Shown: positions 38,139 to 48,367, counted from the first letter of the stretch. The stretch: 52,167 bases of DNA from Streptomyces sp. WMMB303 (GCF_029351045.1 NZ_JARKIN010000004.1:1-52167), one strand, 5' to 3'. Notes: generated by a model from the letters alone, not told the origin. Program-made: numbers and translations.

Positions 38139-38563
38139 TGCCGAAGGCCTTCGATCCTGAGATGAACGGCGGACGCCAGCTGGACCTGCTGGACCTAGTC
38201 GTCGCCGCCGAGCCGGAGCCCGCCCGCGTGGCGGGCCCGGCCCCCGGGCCGACCACCGTGGTCTGCCTCAAGGGCCGCCGGGGCGATCCCTCCATCGCGG
38301 ACGTGCTCTACGTCGGGCGCCCCATGTACCAGGGCGGTTGGAAGCTGGCCGGTCACCTGCTCGCCAACCCGTACCGGGTCGGCCGTGACGGCACGCCGGA
38401 GCAGGTCGTCGCACGGTACGAGCAGTGGCTGGACCAGCACGCCGACCTCGTAGCCCGAGAGCTGCCCAAGCTGCGCGGCCGACGCCTGGGCTGCTGGTGC
38501 GCCGAGGGACAGCCGTGCCACGCCCGGGTGCTGGCCCGCCGAGCCGATGAGGGTGCGCGATGA
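38138..38563 (+). CDS. DUF4326 protein (second reading of 973-1398)
   Basis: Same gene; here it follows the complete methyltransferase with the ATG/TGA overlap. Confidence 0.8.
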   Translation: MPKAFDPEMNGGRQLDLLDLVVAAEPEPARVAGPAPGPTTVVCLKGRRGDPSIADVLYVGRPMYQGGWKLAGHLLANPYRVGRDGTPEQVVARYEQWLDQHADLVARELPKLRGRRLGCWCAEGQPCHARVLARRADEGAR

Positions 38564-39642
38564 CCCGGCTGACGCGGCGTGCGGAAGAGGCGTTACTGGG
38601 AGCGGCTCTCTTCCGTCCCGAGATCCTCCCGGCGATGCAGTGGGTACCGCCCGGTGCCTTCTCCCGCCCCGATCACGGCGCTCTGTGGCGGACGCTCCAC
38701 GCGATCGACTTCTCCCAGGTTCCGCGCGCGGAGATTCCGGCCGTTGTGACCAGGGCCGTGGAGCGGATCGAGGACCGGGGCATCCGGAACTGCCTGTCGC
38801 CCCAGCGTCTCCAGCAGCTGGCCGGCGCCTGCCCGAACCCGCGCACTGCTGCGCTGTACGGCGGCATGACGGTCGAGGGAGGCGTGCACCGCGCGGTCGA
38901 GGACACCGGAGACCGGCTGCGGGCCGCTGCCCAGCAGGCCGATGTCGAGCAGGCCGGTGACACGGTCGGCCAGGCGCAGGTTGCCCGGGAGCGGTTCGCC
39001 TCGCTGCACCAGGCGTGGCTCAGCACCCCGGAGCAGGTGCGGGTGCTGCTGGACACCCAGCACGACCAGCGGCTGCCGGAGCCGGAGGCTCAGCAGGCCC
39101 GGCGCCCGGAGCGGCTGGACCTGCAGGCCGAGTTCGACGTCGTGGCCTCCTTGCAGTGGGACTCCCGCCAGGTGGGGGACATCCCCTGGCTGCAGGACCA
39201 GGACTTCGCCGACCCTGCACTGCGCACCGCCTACGGCGCGATCACCGCGCTGCACGAGCGCCAGTCCCCGGTCGATGACCTGACTGTGGCGTGGGAGGCC
39301 GCCCGTCGCGGGGGCCCGCAGCCCAGCGAACAGCTGCTGGCCGACCTCGCCCGGCACGGAAGCGGGGGCATCGCAGCCCACGCGGGTGCACGTGTTCTGA
39401 GTACCGCGGCGCTGGACCGCCTGGAGACAGCAGGGGGGCAGGTGCGCGATGCCGGACGCTCCCCCGCCCTGGCTCCCAGCGCTCTGGTCGTCCGCGCTGA
39501 GCAGTCCCTGCAGCCCTCTCTCACCGACGAGCGGCGCATCCACCACGCCGAGCGCGAGCCCGAGCTGGCCGACGGCAAGGAGCCCTCCCCACCGGCTCAC
39601 CCCGCACATGAAGTCCCCGCCCTTTCCGAGATGGAGATGTGA
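38560..39642 (+). CDS. two DnaB-N-like domains (second reading of 1395-2477)
   Basis: Same 360-residue product and ATGA overlap. Confidence 0.7.
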   Translation: MTRLTRRAEEALLGAALFRPEILPAMQWVPPGAFSRPDHGALWRTLHAIDFSQVPRAEIPAVVTRAVERIEDRGIRNCLSPQRLQQLAGACPNPRTAALYGGMTVEGGVHRAVEDTGDRLRAAAQQADVEQAGDTVGQAQVARERFASLHQAWLSTPEQVRVLLDTQHDQRLPEPEAQQARRPERLDLQAEFDVVASLQWDSRQVGDIPWLQDQDFADPALRTAYGAITALHERQSPVDDLTVAWEAARRGGPQPSEQLLADLARHGSGGIAAHAGARVLSTAALDRLETAGGQVRDAGRSPALAPSALVVRAEQSLQPSLTDERRIHHAEREPELADGKEPSPPAHPAHEVPALSEMEM

Positions 39643-39644
39643 CC

Positions 39645-40409
39645 ATGAACGAGCCGGTTCGTTTCGACCCGACCGACTACCTTCTCAGCCATGAGCGGCA
39701 GATCACCGCCCCGCACCTGCCCGGCGTCGCCGCGCTGCCGCCCACCCGCTCCGCGCTCCGGGTCCTGTGGGAGCACCTGGGGCGTATCGCCCCGGGACTG
39801 GTCACCACCGCGGCGACCGCCCTTGCCTGGGGGTGGCACGCTCAGATGCCCGCTGGCTCCACCCAGCCGCTGTGGATCAGCGGCCTGCTGGCCGCCTTCG
39901 CCGCGGCGGCCGGCACCGTCTCCGCGGCCAAGAAGAACGGCAGCGTCGATGTCACCCGCACCGCGTTCGCGGGCGCCGGCACGCTCGCCCTGATCGGTGT
40001 CGCGGCCTGGACGCCGCTGTGGACGGTGCGCGTCCTGATGTGGCTGTTGGGCACCGCCGCCGTCTACGCGGTCTGCGCCCCGCTGTGGCGCAGTGACCGC
40101 CGCCTGGAGCAAGAGCAGCGACACGAGCAGCTGCTGGCCCGGACCGATGCCCAGACCCGTCTGGCTGTCACCGCGGTCGAACAGCAGGCCCGCGTCGCCG
40201 AGGCACAGTGGCAGTACCGCACCGAAGCGGCCCGCGCGCAGGCGATCAGCACCAGCGTCGAGGCGCTGGTGGCCGCGAACGAGATGCGCGAGCAGCGTGC
40301 GATCACCCCGGGCAACGAGCTGAACGTCGCAGCCCTGCTGCAGGCAGCCGGCCACGAGGCCCCGCGCGAGCTGGCCGCCGACGAGCGCGACGGGCAGGCG
40401 CCCCGGTGA
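39645..40409 (+). CDS. four-helix membrane protein (second reading of 2480-3244)
   Basis: Same product; start chosen on the same ribosome-site grounds. Confidence 0.7.
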   Translation: MNEPVRFDPTDYLLSHERQITAPHLPGVAALPPTRSALRVLWEHLGRIAPGLVTTAATALAWGWHAQMPAGSTQPLWISGLLAAFAAAAGTVSAAKKNGSVDVTRTAFAGAGTLALIGVAAWTPLWTVRVLMWLLGTAAVYAVCAPLWRSDRRLEQEQRHEQLLARTDAQTRLAVTAVEQQARVAEAQWQYRTEAARAQAISTSVEALVAANEMREQRAITPGNELNVAALLQAAGHEAPRELAADERDGQAPR

Positions 40410-40741
40410 AGCCGACCACGCCGCAAGGACGCCTGCTGCATCAGTGGCAGGGCCACGTCGTGCAGGTCGACGCGCATGGGCTTGCGGTCGACGGGCAGAC
40501 CATCGACCCGACCCCGCTCACCGAGCGGGACGCCGTCCTCCCTTCCCAGTGTCCGCTCACACACCCGGCATTCCAGCTGCTGGCCGACGGCGGACTCGTC
40601 TACCGCGGGCACGTCCAGGCGCACCTCGAATACGACCAGGTCACTGTCTACGGCCCGCAGGGAGCCGCCTGGCCGCCCTGCGGGCAGCAGCCGCCCAGCC
40701 CGGCCGACGAAGAACCCGACAACCTCGACTTCGAGCTTTGA
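40406..40741 (+). CDS. hypothetical 111 aa (second reading of 3241-3576)
   Basis: Same GTG start overlapping the membrane-protein TGA. Confidence 0.6.
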   Translation: MKPTTPQGRLLHQWQGHVVQVDAHGLAVDGQTIDPTPLTERDAVLPSQCPLTHPAFQLLADGGLVYRGHVQAHLEYDQVTVYGPQGAAWPPCGQQPPSPADEEPDNLDFEL

Positions 40742-40767
40742 GCGACGACCGAAAGAGAGCCCGACGT

Positions 40768-41073
40768 ATGACTGACGACCAGGACCGCCAGGGCCACATC
40801 GCCGGACTGCTCCCGGCACTGGCCCAGCTCGACCTCACCGCCGGCGAGCTGGACCAGCACCGGACCACCCGAGACATCAGCGCCCAGGTCAGCACCTACG
40901 ACCACCAAGCCGCCCATGCCCGCCACCTGATCCTCTCCGCAAGTGCCACCTGCCAGGAAGTGGAGGAGGCCGAGCGCCTGCACCGAGGCGACGGGGAAAA
41001 GGGGTTCGCCGCGCGCGGCTACGACCACGCACTCCACCCCCGACAATACGAAGACGCCGAAGTGGAGCTGTGA
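40768..41073 (+). CDS. hypothetical 101 aa (second reading of 3603-3908)
   Basis: Same product and ribosome site. Confidence 0.6.
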   Translation: MTDDQDRQGHIAGLLPALAQLDLTAGELDQHRTTRDISAQVSTYDHQAAHARHLILSASATCQEVEEAERLHRGDGEKGFAARGYDHALHPRQYEDAEVEL

Positions 41074-41096
41074 ACAACCAGGTCTGAGCGTGACCC

Positions 41097-41129
41097 GGTG
41101 GGGCCCCGGCTGCACGGCGGGGCCCCACC
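41097..41129 (+). terminator. 11-bp hairpin (second reading of 3932-3964)
   Basis: Same perfect stem. Confidence 0.6.
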
Positions 41130-41153
41130 CGTCGAAGGGAGGGAACGAGAGAT

Positions 41154-41792
41154 ATGGACGAGCCAGTCCCCGAGGCCGAACTCCTCTACGAGGACGACAG
41201 CCTCACCGCAGTCCCCACCACGTGGGACGACATCGAGATCAGCGAGACCCAGCGGGTAGGCGACACCCAGTACACCCGGGGCGTGATCAAGGGCAGCGGG
41301 CAGGAGCGGATCTGGGCGGAACGCGACTTCGGTCAGGGCCTGCGCAACACCGAGGAAGTCACCACCGCGGACGATGTGCCCCCGGGCCGCATCAACAGCG
41401 TGTGGCGCGAGCTGACCGGCCCGGACGCTCCCACGGACCTGGACGCGCAGATCGCCGCCCAGGACACGGCCGTGCAGCGCGAGCAGACCGACTATCACCA
41501 CACGCTCGCCCAGTACGAGCAGGAGCTGGCACCGTCCGCCGAGCTGGCCGAGCGCCGCGCGGCCGTCGAGCAGGAGCTGGAGGCCGACCCTGGCCACGGC
41601 GCCCTGCAGGAGGAACACGGCGCCCTGGAACGGGCCGCCGCCGTCGAACAGGACCTGGTGCTGACCCAGGCAGAGGCCGACCTCTCGGACGCCAGCTCTG
41701 CCCCCACATCCGTCGGCGAGTCGGGCATCGACCTGGACGGCGAGTGGGATACCGCGCAGGACGTCGACTACGGCGACGACATCGACATGTGA
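41154..41792 (+). CDS. acidic coiled-coil protein ending DIDM (second reading of 3989-4627)
   Basis: Same 212-residue product. Confidence 0.65.
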   Translation: MDEPVPEAELLYEDDSLTAVPTTWDDIEISETQRVGDTQYTRGVIKGSGQERIWAERDFGQGLRNTEEVTTADDVPPGRINSVWRELTGPDAPTDLDAQIAAQDTAVQREQTDYHHTLAQYEQELAPSAELAERRAAVEQELEADPGHGALQEEHGALERAAAVEQDLVLTQAEADLSDASSAPTSVGESGIDLDGEWDTAQDVDYGDDIDM

Positions 41793-41801
41793 ACACTCCA
41801 C

Positions 41802-41841
41802 GACATAGCCCCTGACAGAGGTATCTGTCAGGGGCTATGTC
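41802..41841 (+). terminator. 17-bp terminator hairpin (second reading of 4637-4676)
   Basis: Same stem; marks the end of the operon that begins at 34837, here seen uninterrupted over about 7 kb. Confidence 0.85.
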
Positions 41842-41860
41842 CGTGAGTACGGTGTGATCC

Positions 41861-43228
41861 ATGAGCACGCAGGGGGCAGAACGGCGGGGACATGTGCTGA
41901 TGCTCGCCGGCGACACAGCCACTCACCGCCGCCGACCGCAACTGCTGCCCAGCCACAATCTCGCCGCGCTGGCAACGGCCCCGGCCCAAGCGCTGCTGGG
42001 AACCACGGACCCGACCGACGTCGCGATGCTGGACGGAGCACGAGACCCCCACCTGGTACGGGCTCGGTTGCAGATGGCCGCTGACACCAGCGGAGACCTG
42101 CTGGTCTACCTCTCGGCCCGGCTGGTGGTCGATCGCAAGTCCCATGCCCTGCACCTTGCGCTGCCCGGCGCTACCAAGCCCACCGTCCGGTACACCGCGC
42201 TGCCGTGGGACTGGCTGCGCACCGAGCTGCGGAACAGACCGCCGATGACGACCACCCTGGCGGTCGACCTGGTCGCCGAGCCCCAGGCCGTCAGTGTCCT
42301 GGCCGCCGGCGAAGCCGAGCGGCTGGCCGCCGGGTTGACCCTGGTCGGTGTCATCTCGCCTTCCACCGCGCCGACCGTCACCGGGCCCAGCCCCTACACC
42401 CGGCATCTCGCCGAACGCCTCCGGCAGGGCGAGGGCCCCGTCGCTCAGCTCCATCCCCAGGCCGTGGCAGCCGCCGACCTACCCGCGGACACCCTCGTTC
42501 TCCCCGTTGCACCACAGCAGGCTGCTCTACCAGCACCACCGCCCACCAGCCGTACCCAGATGCTGCCGCGTAGGCGCCTCGAGGCGGACGCCGACGACGT
42601 GGCCCCCGGGCTGGAATCCCGCCCAGCGCTCGACCCCGCTCTGCTGCCGTCCGCCGCTCCCGCCCCGACCCGGCCGCCTGCGCCGGAACCCGCACTGGCC
42701 CCCGAATCGCGGGCACCTCACCCGACAGTTCCTGCACGGCCCACCGCGCCCGTCCCGGTTCCGGCTCAGCGCCCCGCAGCCCTGGCCGAGCCCGGCACCG
42801 GCCAGCAGGACCCCCGCCCTCGTATTCACGCCCTGGCCCAGGCTGGCAGGCACAGGGAGGCGGCCCGGGAAGCGCAGGTGTGGGAACAGCATGTGCTGCA
42901 GACCTGCGGCATCGACTCTCCGCAGGCCACCCAGTGGCTCGAAATCCGTGCCGACCTCGCCAAGATGGCCACGGACTTCACACTGGCGACGCACCTGTGG
43001 ATCGCGGCCGGGCGCACCCGCCTTGCCCACCAGGCAACCGACGCACCCGAGGTCCTCACAGCAGGGCAGAGCGCGCACTACTGCTGGACCCACATCCAGG
43101 ACCCCGCCAAAGCCCGCGACTGCGGCCCCGACCTGATCAGCCTTCTGCGGACCCTGCCCGCGCTGGACCGGCGCCATCTGTCGATGGCCCAGCAGCGCCT
43201 GGAGTACCTCCAGCAGATGACGCGATAA
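41861..43228 (+). CDS. degenerate caspase-like protein (second reading of 4696-6063)
   Basis: Same product; TACGGT -10 candidate at 41848-41853; dispersed repeat copy A at 43225-43240. Confidence 0.55.
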   Translation: MSTQGAERRGHVLMLAGDTATHRRRPQLLPSHNLAALATAPAQALLGTTDPTDVAMLDGARDPHLVRARLQMAADTSGDLLVYLSARLVVDRKSHALHLALPGATKPTVRYTALPWDWLRTELRNRPPMTTTLAVDLVAEPQAVSVLAAGEAERLAAGLTLVGVISPSTAPTVTGPSPYTRHLAERLRQGEGPVAQLHPQAVAAADLPADTLVLPVAPQQAALPAPPPTSRTQMLPRRRLEADADDVAPGLESRPALDPALLPSAAPAPTRPPAPEPALAPESRAPHPTVPARPTAPVPVPAQRPAALAEPGTGQQDPRPRIHALAQAGRHREAAREAQVWEQHVLQTCGIDSPQATQWLEIRADLAKMATDFTLATHLWIAAGRTRLAHQATDAPEVLTAGQSAHYCWTHIQDPAKARDCGPDLISLLRTLPALDRRHLSMAQQRLEYLQQMTR

Positions 43229-44090
43229 CAAGCCCTGTGGGTGGCGCTTCCGACTCGACCGCCCGCCGCAGCGCCTCCATCTTCGGTGGCAGCAGGCGTT
43301 CCAGACCGTACTGCCGCCGCCCCCGCCTGTAGCTGCTGACCAACCCGTTGCTCTCCAGCGGCACTCCCGGCGGACGGTGCAGCGTGGCACCCTCCCGGGC
43401 GGGGTGCCCGTCGTGGTTGTGCCACAGCGACACCCACAGCCGCGACGTGCCGCGGGCCCGGCGCACCAGGTCCGCGCGCAGCGGCAGCCACCGCCCAAGC
43501 GCTGCCTGTCCCAGCGGCGACAAGGCGACCTCGCCCCCCGCCCCGTCCGAGATCGCACGGCGTCCGGGGGCGAGGTCGGAGAGCCGCAGACCCGACAGCT
43601 GTCCCGAGGACAGGGCCGCATCCAGGACCAGAGCGAGCACCGCCGTCAGCCGGACCTGCCCCGGCGGCATCCAGCCGGCCAGGTCCCGGTCGAGCTGGCG
43701 CCGCAACGTGGCAAGGGCCGAAGAATCCGGCGTGGTCCGCAGAGGGACACTCTCGCCACCGAGCTTGACCCGAGGCAGCCCCAGCGCCTCCCGCAGCAGC
43801 TCCAGGCACTGACGGCGCGCAACGTTGGTCGCCACCGACGTGGGCGGGCGACCGCCCTCGACTGCGCGCGCCCGCAGCACACCGGACTCCGCCAGCCGCA
43901 GGTACGGCGTCAGTGTCTCGTCTTCCAACAGCCGCCGCAGACTGCGGCGAGCCGCCACCGGCAGCGCGTCACGAACCAGCGCCCGCTGCATCTCCCCGCG
44001 GACCATGGACAGGTGACGCGCACGAGAAGGCCCGACGGCAAGGCCGTCCAGCAGCTGCTCCAATGCGATGATCGAGGCAAACTCCGACAC
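43137..44090 (-). CDS. integrase-like protein (second reading of 5972-6925)
   Basis: Same product and tail-to-tail overlap. Confidence 0.6.
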   Translation of the reverse strand: MSEFASIIALEQLLDGLAVGPSRARHLSMVRGEMQRALVRDALPVAARRSLRRLLEDETLTPYLRLAESGVLRARAVEGGRPPTSVATNVARRQCLELLREALGLPRVKLGGESVPLRTTPDSSALATLRRQLDRDLAGWMPPGQVRLTAVLALVLDAALSSGQLSGLRLSDLAPGRRAISDGAGGEVALSPLGQAALGRWLPLRADLVRRARGTSRLWVSLWHNHDGHPAREGATLHRPPGVPLESNGLVSSYRRGRRQYGLERLLPPKMEALRRAVESEAPPTGLVIASSAGGTPGAAGPSTDGAGPARAGSAEG

Positions 44091-44174
44091 CCCGTGATTG
44101 TGGCACCGGCAGCCCCGGCCCGAGCCGGGAAGGGCAGCGCAATCCACCAGCTGCGCCGGACACGCAACGGCGAA

Positions 44175-44196
44175 CGGCCCCTCGAATGAGGGGCCG
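44175..44196 (-). terminator. 8-bp hairpin (second reading of 7010-7031)
   Basis: Same stem-loop. Confidence 0.5.
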
Positions 44197-44223
44197 TATA
44201 TGAAACCATCACTGCTCAGAGTC

Positions 44224-44397
44224 CTACTCTTGACGCGCTTCGGTGTTCTCCCGAATCGCCGCGGCGACGTCCAGCAGTCCGTACGCGACGGCGGCCAGAC
44301 CCTCTCCGATCGCGTCGGTGAGCCTCTCCTCGCCCTCCCGGCCGGCAGCCGCGTCCGCTCTACGTTCTGCGTAGTCGCCCCAGACGCTCTTCTGCAA
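44224..44397 (-). CDS. 57-aa helical protein (second reading of 7059-7232)
   Basis: Same TTG-initiated frame. Confidence 0.5.
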   Translation of the reverse strand: MQKSVWGDYAERRADAAAGREGEERLTDAIGEGLAAVAYGLLDVAAAIRENTEARQE

Positions 44398-44499
44398 CCT
44401 CGCCCCCTCTCCCCACGCCGCCAGGCCATCCGACGGACGCCTGCACCCTCCCCCTCCATGGCGGGGGCGAACCGCTCCTCTGCCGCCGATCCGCGCGGT

Positions 44500-45588
44500 T
44501 CAGTTGGGAGTGCGTGTCAGGGCTCCGGCAAGGTCCCGCGCCAGGGCGTAGCCGGGGCTGTCGTCCAGCAGTTCCTTGCGGCGGTTGTAGCGCTGGGTGG
44601 TGCGGGAGTCCTTGTGATCGGCCCAGCGCTGGACCCTGTCCGGCCGGGCGTCCGGCTGGGCCAGGGCGTGCGTGACGGCGTCGCCCTTGATGCCGTGCGG
44701 GCCGCGCAGTGGCAGCCCCGCGCGGCGGGCGAGGGACTGCAGTAGTCGCCACACCGCAGGTTCGTCGAGCCGACGCCCGGACGTGGTCTGGAAGAGCCAC
44801 CCCTCGGTGCGTCCGTCGAGGTACTCCTGGAGGGCGTGCCAGGCGACCGGCGGGATGGGCTTGGAGGCCCAGCTGCCGCCCTTCACTCTCATCTTGAGGA
44901 CATGGTGACCCCTGTCGTAGCCGAGGTGCTCGACCCGGGCCGCGAGGAGGGAGTCGATGCGCAGGCAGCAGGTGTAGAGGACGAGCACCAGGGCGTAGGC
45001 GCGCTTGCGGTAGGCGGCAGCCCGGTGGTGGTCCCGCGCCGTGGCCAGGAGCAGGGCGAATTCCTGCTCGGTGTAGCCAGGGGTGGGCGAGTAGTCGGGG
45101 TCGAGCACCGGGCGCCGCACCGCAGCGAAGGGGTTCCTCACTCCCTCGTCGCTGACCACGTCCAGGTACGCGAAGAACGAGCTGGCTGCGGACAACGCGT
45201 TCGCTCGGGAGGCGTCCGAGTACGGCGGCCCCGTCCGAGCCATCTCGCCACGCCGGACGCCCTTGACCCGCACCCAGGTGGGCGCGTTCTCCAGGTACAG
45301 ACGGAAGGTGTCGGCCAGTGCGAACCTCACCGCCATCGGATGCGTGCCGTGTTCCCGCGCGAACTCCTCGAACGTCTTGAAGCCGCGGGCGTAGGACCTC
45401 TGGGTATTGGCCGAGCGCTGGTGGGCGATCCAGGAAGCCGCGAGCGTGGGTAGCACATCGTCCTCCCCGTAGAGGTCGAGGAGGAAGTCATGCAGCTTCC
45501 GGGCGTGCTCGGGCCACTGGGCGCGCGGGTCCCGCCGCGGTGTGTCGAGTGCCTGGCGCGGTGCGCCGCGGAGTGCCCCGGGGCTCAC
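44500..45588 (-). CDS. tyrosine recombinase (second reading of 7335-8423)
   Basis: Same 362-residue product with HGIK in place of HxxR. Confidence 0.85.
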   Translation of the reverse strand: MSPGALRGAPRQALDTPRRDPRAQWPEHARKLHDFLLDLYGEDDVLPTLAASWIAHQRSANTQRSYARGFKTFEEFAREHGTHPMAVRFALADTFRLYLENAPTWVRVKGVRRGEMARTGPPYSDASRANALSAASSFFAYLDVVSDEGVRNPFAAVRRPVLDPDYSPTPGYTEQEFALLLATARDHHRAAAYRKRAYALVLVLYTCCLRIDSLLAARVEHLGYDRGHHVLKMRVKGGSWASKPIPPVAWHALQEYLDGRTEGWLFQTTSGRRLDEPAVWRLLQSLARRAGLPLRGPHGIKGDAVTHALAQPDARPDRVQRWADHKDSRTTQRYNRRKELLDDSPGYALARDLAGALTRTPN

Positions 45589-45935
45589 CGGCCCGCCCCC
45601 AGACCGGAGGAATCCGCCTGCCAGTAGTCGCGGGCGAATTCCGGCAGGTAGTCGGGGTGGTCGCTCCACTCTGCCGCGATGGTGCGCAGGTCTTCCCAGG
45701 CGAAGGCGCCCACCAGCTGACCCGGCAGTGGGTCCCCGCCCTCCCCCGTCGCTCCCAGGACCGCCCGCCGAGCACGCAGTTGCTGCACGGTGTAGCGCAG
45801 GGCTCGCAGAGTCCGGGAGTCCCCGTCGACCCCCCGCGGATGCGGCCCCGTGGGGCCGGGTGCGGTGCACCGGTCGTCGAGGCGCGCGTGGATGAAGTCG
45901 GCGATGCGGATCAGGGCCGCACTCTCGACCGCCAT
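45585..45935 (-). CDS. DUF6221-like protein (second reading of 8420-8770)
   Basis: Same product and GTGA overlap with the recombinase. Confidence 0.6.
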   Translation of the reverse strand: MAVESAALIRIADFIHARLDDRCTAPGPTGPHPRGVDGDSRTLRALRYTVQQLRARRAVLGATGEGGDPLPGQLVGAFAWEDLRTIAAEWSDHPDYLPEFARDYWQADSSGLGAGR

Positions 45936-45948
45936 AGGGGGCTCCGTT

Positions 45949-46089
45949 CTAACGCAGGTGACCGGTCCAGGAAACCGCCAGAGCGGGCAGCGGGTCCTCC
46001 TCGCCGCACAGCGCCACCAGGAAGTGGTACAGGCGATGGGTGTGCTCGGGCCGGGCCTGCGGGCCGGAGGCAAAGTCAGAATCGTGCAT
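45949..46089 (-). CDS. 46-aa protein (second reading of 8784-8924)
   Basis: Same frame overlapping the HEPN gene end. Confidence 0.45.
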   Translation of the reverse strand: MHDSDFASGPQARPEHTHRLYHFLVALCGEEDPLPALAVSWTGHLR

Positions 46090-47083
46090 AGGCGTTGTCC
46101 CGGCAGGTCTCGCAGAGTTCGGCTTCGTGGAGGGCGTAGTGGACGGCCTGGCCGCAGTGGTCGCAGACTCCGTCGAAGACGGTGCCGTCGGCGAAGCAGA
46201 TCAGCACCGCCTCTTCGGGCCCGGAGGCGACGGGGACGGCTAGCGCCGCAGTGGCCCCGCACCACTCGCACATGTGGACTGGCCCGTAGCCGCCGCCGGT
46301 CACCGCGGTGTATTCGTCGGTGCCGGCGTAGTCCCAGGCGGCCTCCTCCGGAGTGCCGTATCCGCGTCGGCACAGCGCGCAGACGACCGTGTCCGAGCCG
46401 TCGAGCATCACGGTGAACTGGCCGCAGGACAGGCAGGCGACGGTGGAGCCGCTGTGGGACTCCAGGGCGGTACGCAACGGGGCGAGGCGGCGCTCGACCA
46501 GCGCCTGGATGGGCGCCATGCCGGCGCGGACGTGCTCCAGGGCAGTGTCGGCGGCTGGCCAGTCCTCCCTGGGCACGTGCGGCAGCAGGTCGTCGGCGAC
46601 GAAGTCGAGCAGCGTGTCGAGGACCGGTATGGACAGGGCTTCCAGCGCCATGGTGTCGCTGTCGGTGACGCCCAGGTGTTGGAACCGGTTGCGCATCCGG
46701 CCGAGTGTGGTGAAGGCGCTGGTGGCGGACTCCAGGTCCGTACCGGGGGTGCAGTGCTCGCGGAGGAGCTTCACCGCGGTCTCCAACTTGACGCTGTGGA
46801 AGTCGCCTTCCCTGTCCTTCCGGGAGTCGAATCTCTCGGGGTTCGACCACACCAGCTGTTTGTCCGCGATGGCGAGGCGGGCTTTGAGGAGCGTCTCGGC
46901 CGCAGCCTGCAGGTGCAGGGTGGCGTACTTCAGGCTGCGCGGGTCCGGCTCACTGTCCTCGGTGCCGGCGAGATGGGTCACTGCGCTCTCCAGGTAGTCG
47001 AGCCCGTTGAGGACCGGCGGGAAGTGCACCGGCCGTCTCCCGTCGCCCGCTGTCGCTCCGGTCTGTTCCGGGTGTCCTGCCAT
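46076..47083 (-). CDS. HEPN/zinc-ribbon protein (second reading of 8911-9918)
   Basis: Same 335-residue product with Arg-Asn-x3-His and five CxxC pairs. Confidence 0.75.
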   Translation of the reverse strand: MAGHPEQTGATAGDGRRPVHFPPVLNGLDYLESAVTHLAGTEDSEPDPRSLKYATLHLQAAAETLLKARLAIADKQLVWSNPERFDSRKDREGDFHSVKLETAVKLLREHCTPGTDLESATSAFTTLGRMRNRFQHLGVTDSDTMALEALSIPVLDTLLDFVADDLLPHVPREDWPAADTALEHVRAGMAPIQALVERRLAPLRTALESHSGSTVACLSCGQFTVMLDGSDTVVCALCRRGYGTPEEAAWDYAGTDEYTAVTGGGYGPVHMCEWCGATAALAVPVASGPEEAVLICFADGTVFDGVCDHCGQAVHYALHEAELCETCRDNAYARF

Positions 47084-47107
47084 CGGTCCCCCCTGGCTCG
47101 AAGAGCC

Positions 47108-47133
47108 CACAGGATAACGGTAATTATCCTGTG
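47108..47133 (-). promoter_or_regulatory. operator-like inverted repeat (second reading of 9943-9968)
   Basis: Same 10-bp arms, 25 bp before the HEPN start. Confidence 0.6.
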
Positions 47134-47197
47134 CCTTCCTTCGCCACCCGCGCGGCGCAATCCGTGCCGCGCCGGAGGTGGTCCCCGGGAGACGGCC

Positions 47198-47611
47198 TCA
47201 GTCCGCGGCCATCTTGATCCAGCGCCCGCCCGGGTCGGTGTCAGCGCGGACGTCCCAGTACCGGGGGTCCGGCTTGCCCGCCCGCACGTCGCCGACCACC
47301 TGATCGATCCACGCGGCGAAGCCAGTCTGAGCCTCACCAACGAGCCGGCGGGCAGCCTCATGGCTCATCCCGGAAGGCAGCCCGACTTCGTGTGCGGTGA
47401 CGTCGTAGCGGATACCGTGCGGGGCGAGCCGCTCGCGGAGGACCTCGCGCCAACCGACATCGACCGCGTCGAAGTCCCACACCTCTTCAGTGCCGAGCAC
47501 GCAGTCCGGCGTGCCCCGATCCCCTTCACGTTCGATCAGCACGTCGGAGAGGTCGCTGCGGTCACACAGCCCCAGTTCCTCATCCCACACAACAGAAGCG
47601 GTCTCGGTCAT
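47198..47611 (-). CDS. hypothetical 137 aa (second reading of 10033-10446)
   Basis: Same product. Confidence 0.6.
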   Translation of the reverse strand: MTETASVVWDEELGLCDRSDLSDVLIEREGDRGTPDCVLGTEEVWDFDAVDVGWREVLRERLAPHGIRYDVTAHEVGLPSGMSHEAARRLVGEAQTGFAAWIDQVVGDVRAGKPDPRYWDVRADTDPGGRWIKMAAD

Positions 47612-48181
47612 ACGGCGATTGTGCGGCCGGCCTTGCTGCGCACCCTTGTTGGACTGTGCGACATCCCGTGAGTTCTCTCGGACGGTGGAGATTTCACCCT
47701 CTCGAAGCCGAAGACGAAAAGGACTCGAAGAAGTCCGGCGGCACCGAGATGGACCAGAGCCTCCGCCAAAGCGCACTCATATCGATTCCGAGCACCGCGA
47801 CTCCTTCCCTTCGACGGAACTCTTTGCCTTCTCTGGCGGTTTACCCGCGAGTAGAGAAGGCGTCCTGTACCCCAAGTTCACCCCCTCCGCGCAGACGTCA
47901 CAGGCTCTGAACTGCGGTTTCGTCACGTGAGGGCGGGGATGTCCACAGACCCCCGCAGCGACCCAAGCATGCTGTCGTACGGGCCGATACTCTGGTGTGC
48001 CACACGGCAACTACAGCCGCGCCTGGAGCAGTTCGACCAGGAGTGGCGCCGCGCCAACGGCGTTGCCGTGTCACGTAGTCCGAGCCGTGCCTGCCGAGAG
48101 GAGACAGCGAGACGCGGGAAACACTGCGGCCCCCTGCGCCAACAGGGGGCCGCTCACGTAGTCCGATGCGCCCCGTCCGAA
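47612..48181. other. region without a convincing gene (second reading of 10447-11016)
   Basis: Same stretch; contains the hairpin at 48126-48153. Confidence 0.4.
48126..48153 (+). terminator. 11-bp hairpin (second reading of 10961-10988)
   Basis: Same stem-loop. Confidence 0.55.
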
Positions 48182-48367
48182 GTGGAGGAAGCCATCAGTT
48201 CCGTTAACGAGACTAGCCGTACCCAAGATCAAAAACCATCCGAGATACGCCGCCGCGCCCGCGCGCTGGCCCGCACCGCCGGTCACGGCCTGATTCGCGG
48301 AGCCGCCTCCGCCACCGGAGCCGCAATGGTGACCTGGCTGCTGACGTGGTGGATCCAACGTCACTGA
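48182..48367 (+). CDS. small tail-anchored membrane protein (second reading of 11017-11202)
   Basis: Same frame and uncertain start. Confidence 0.4.
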   Translation: MEEAISSVNETSRTQDQKPSEIRRRARALARTAGHGLIRGAASATGAAMVTWLLTWWIQRH

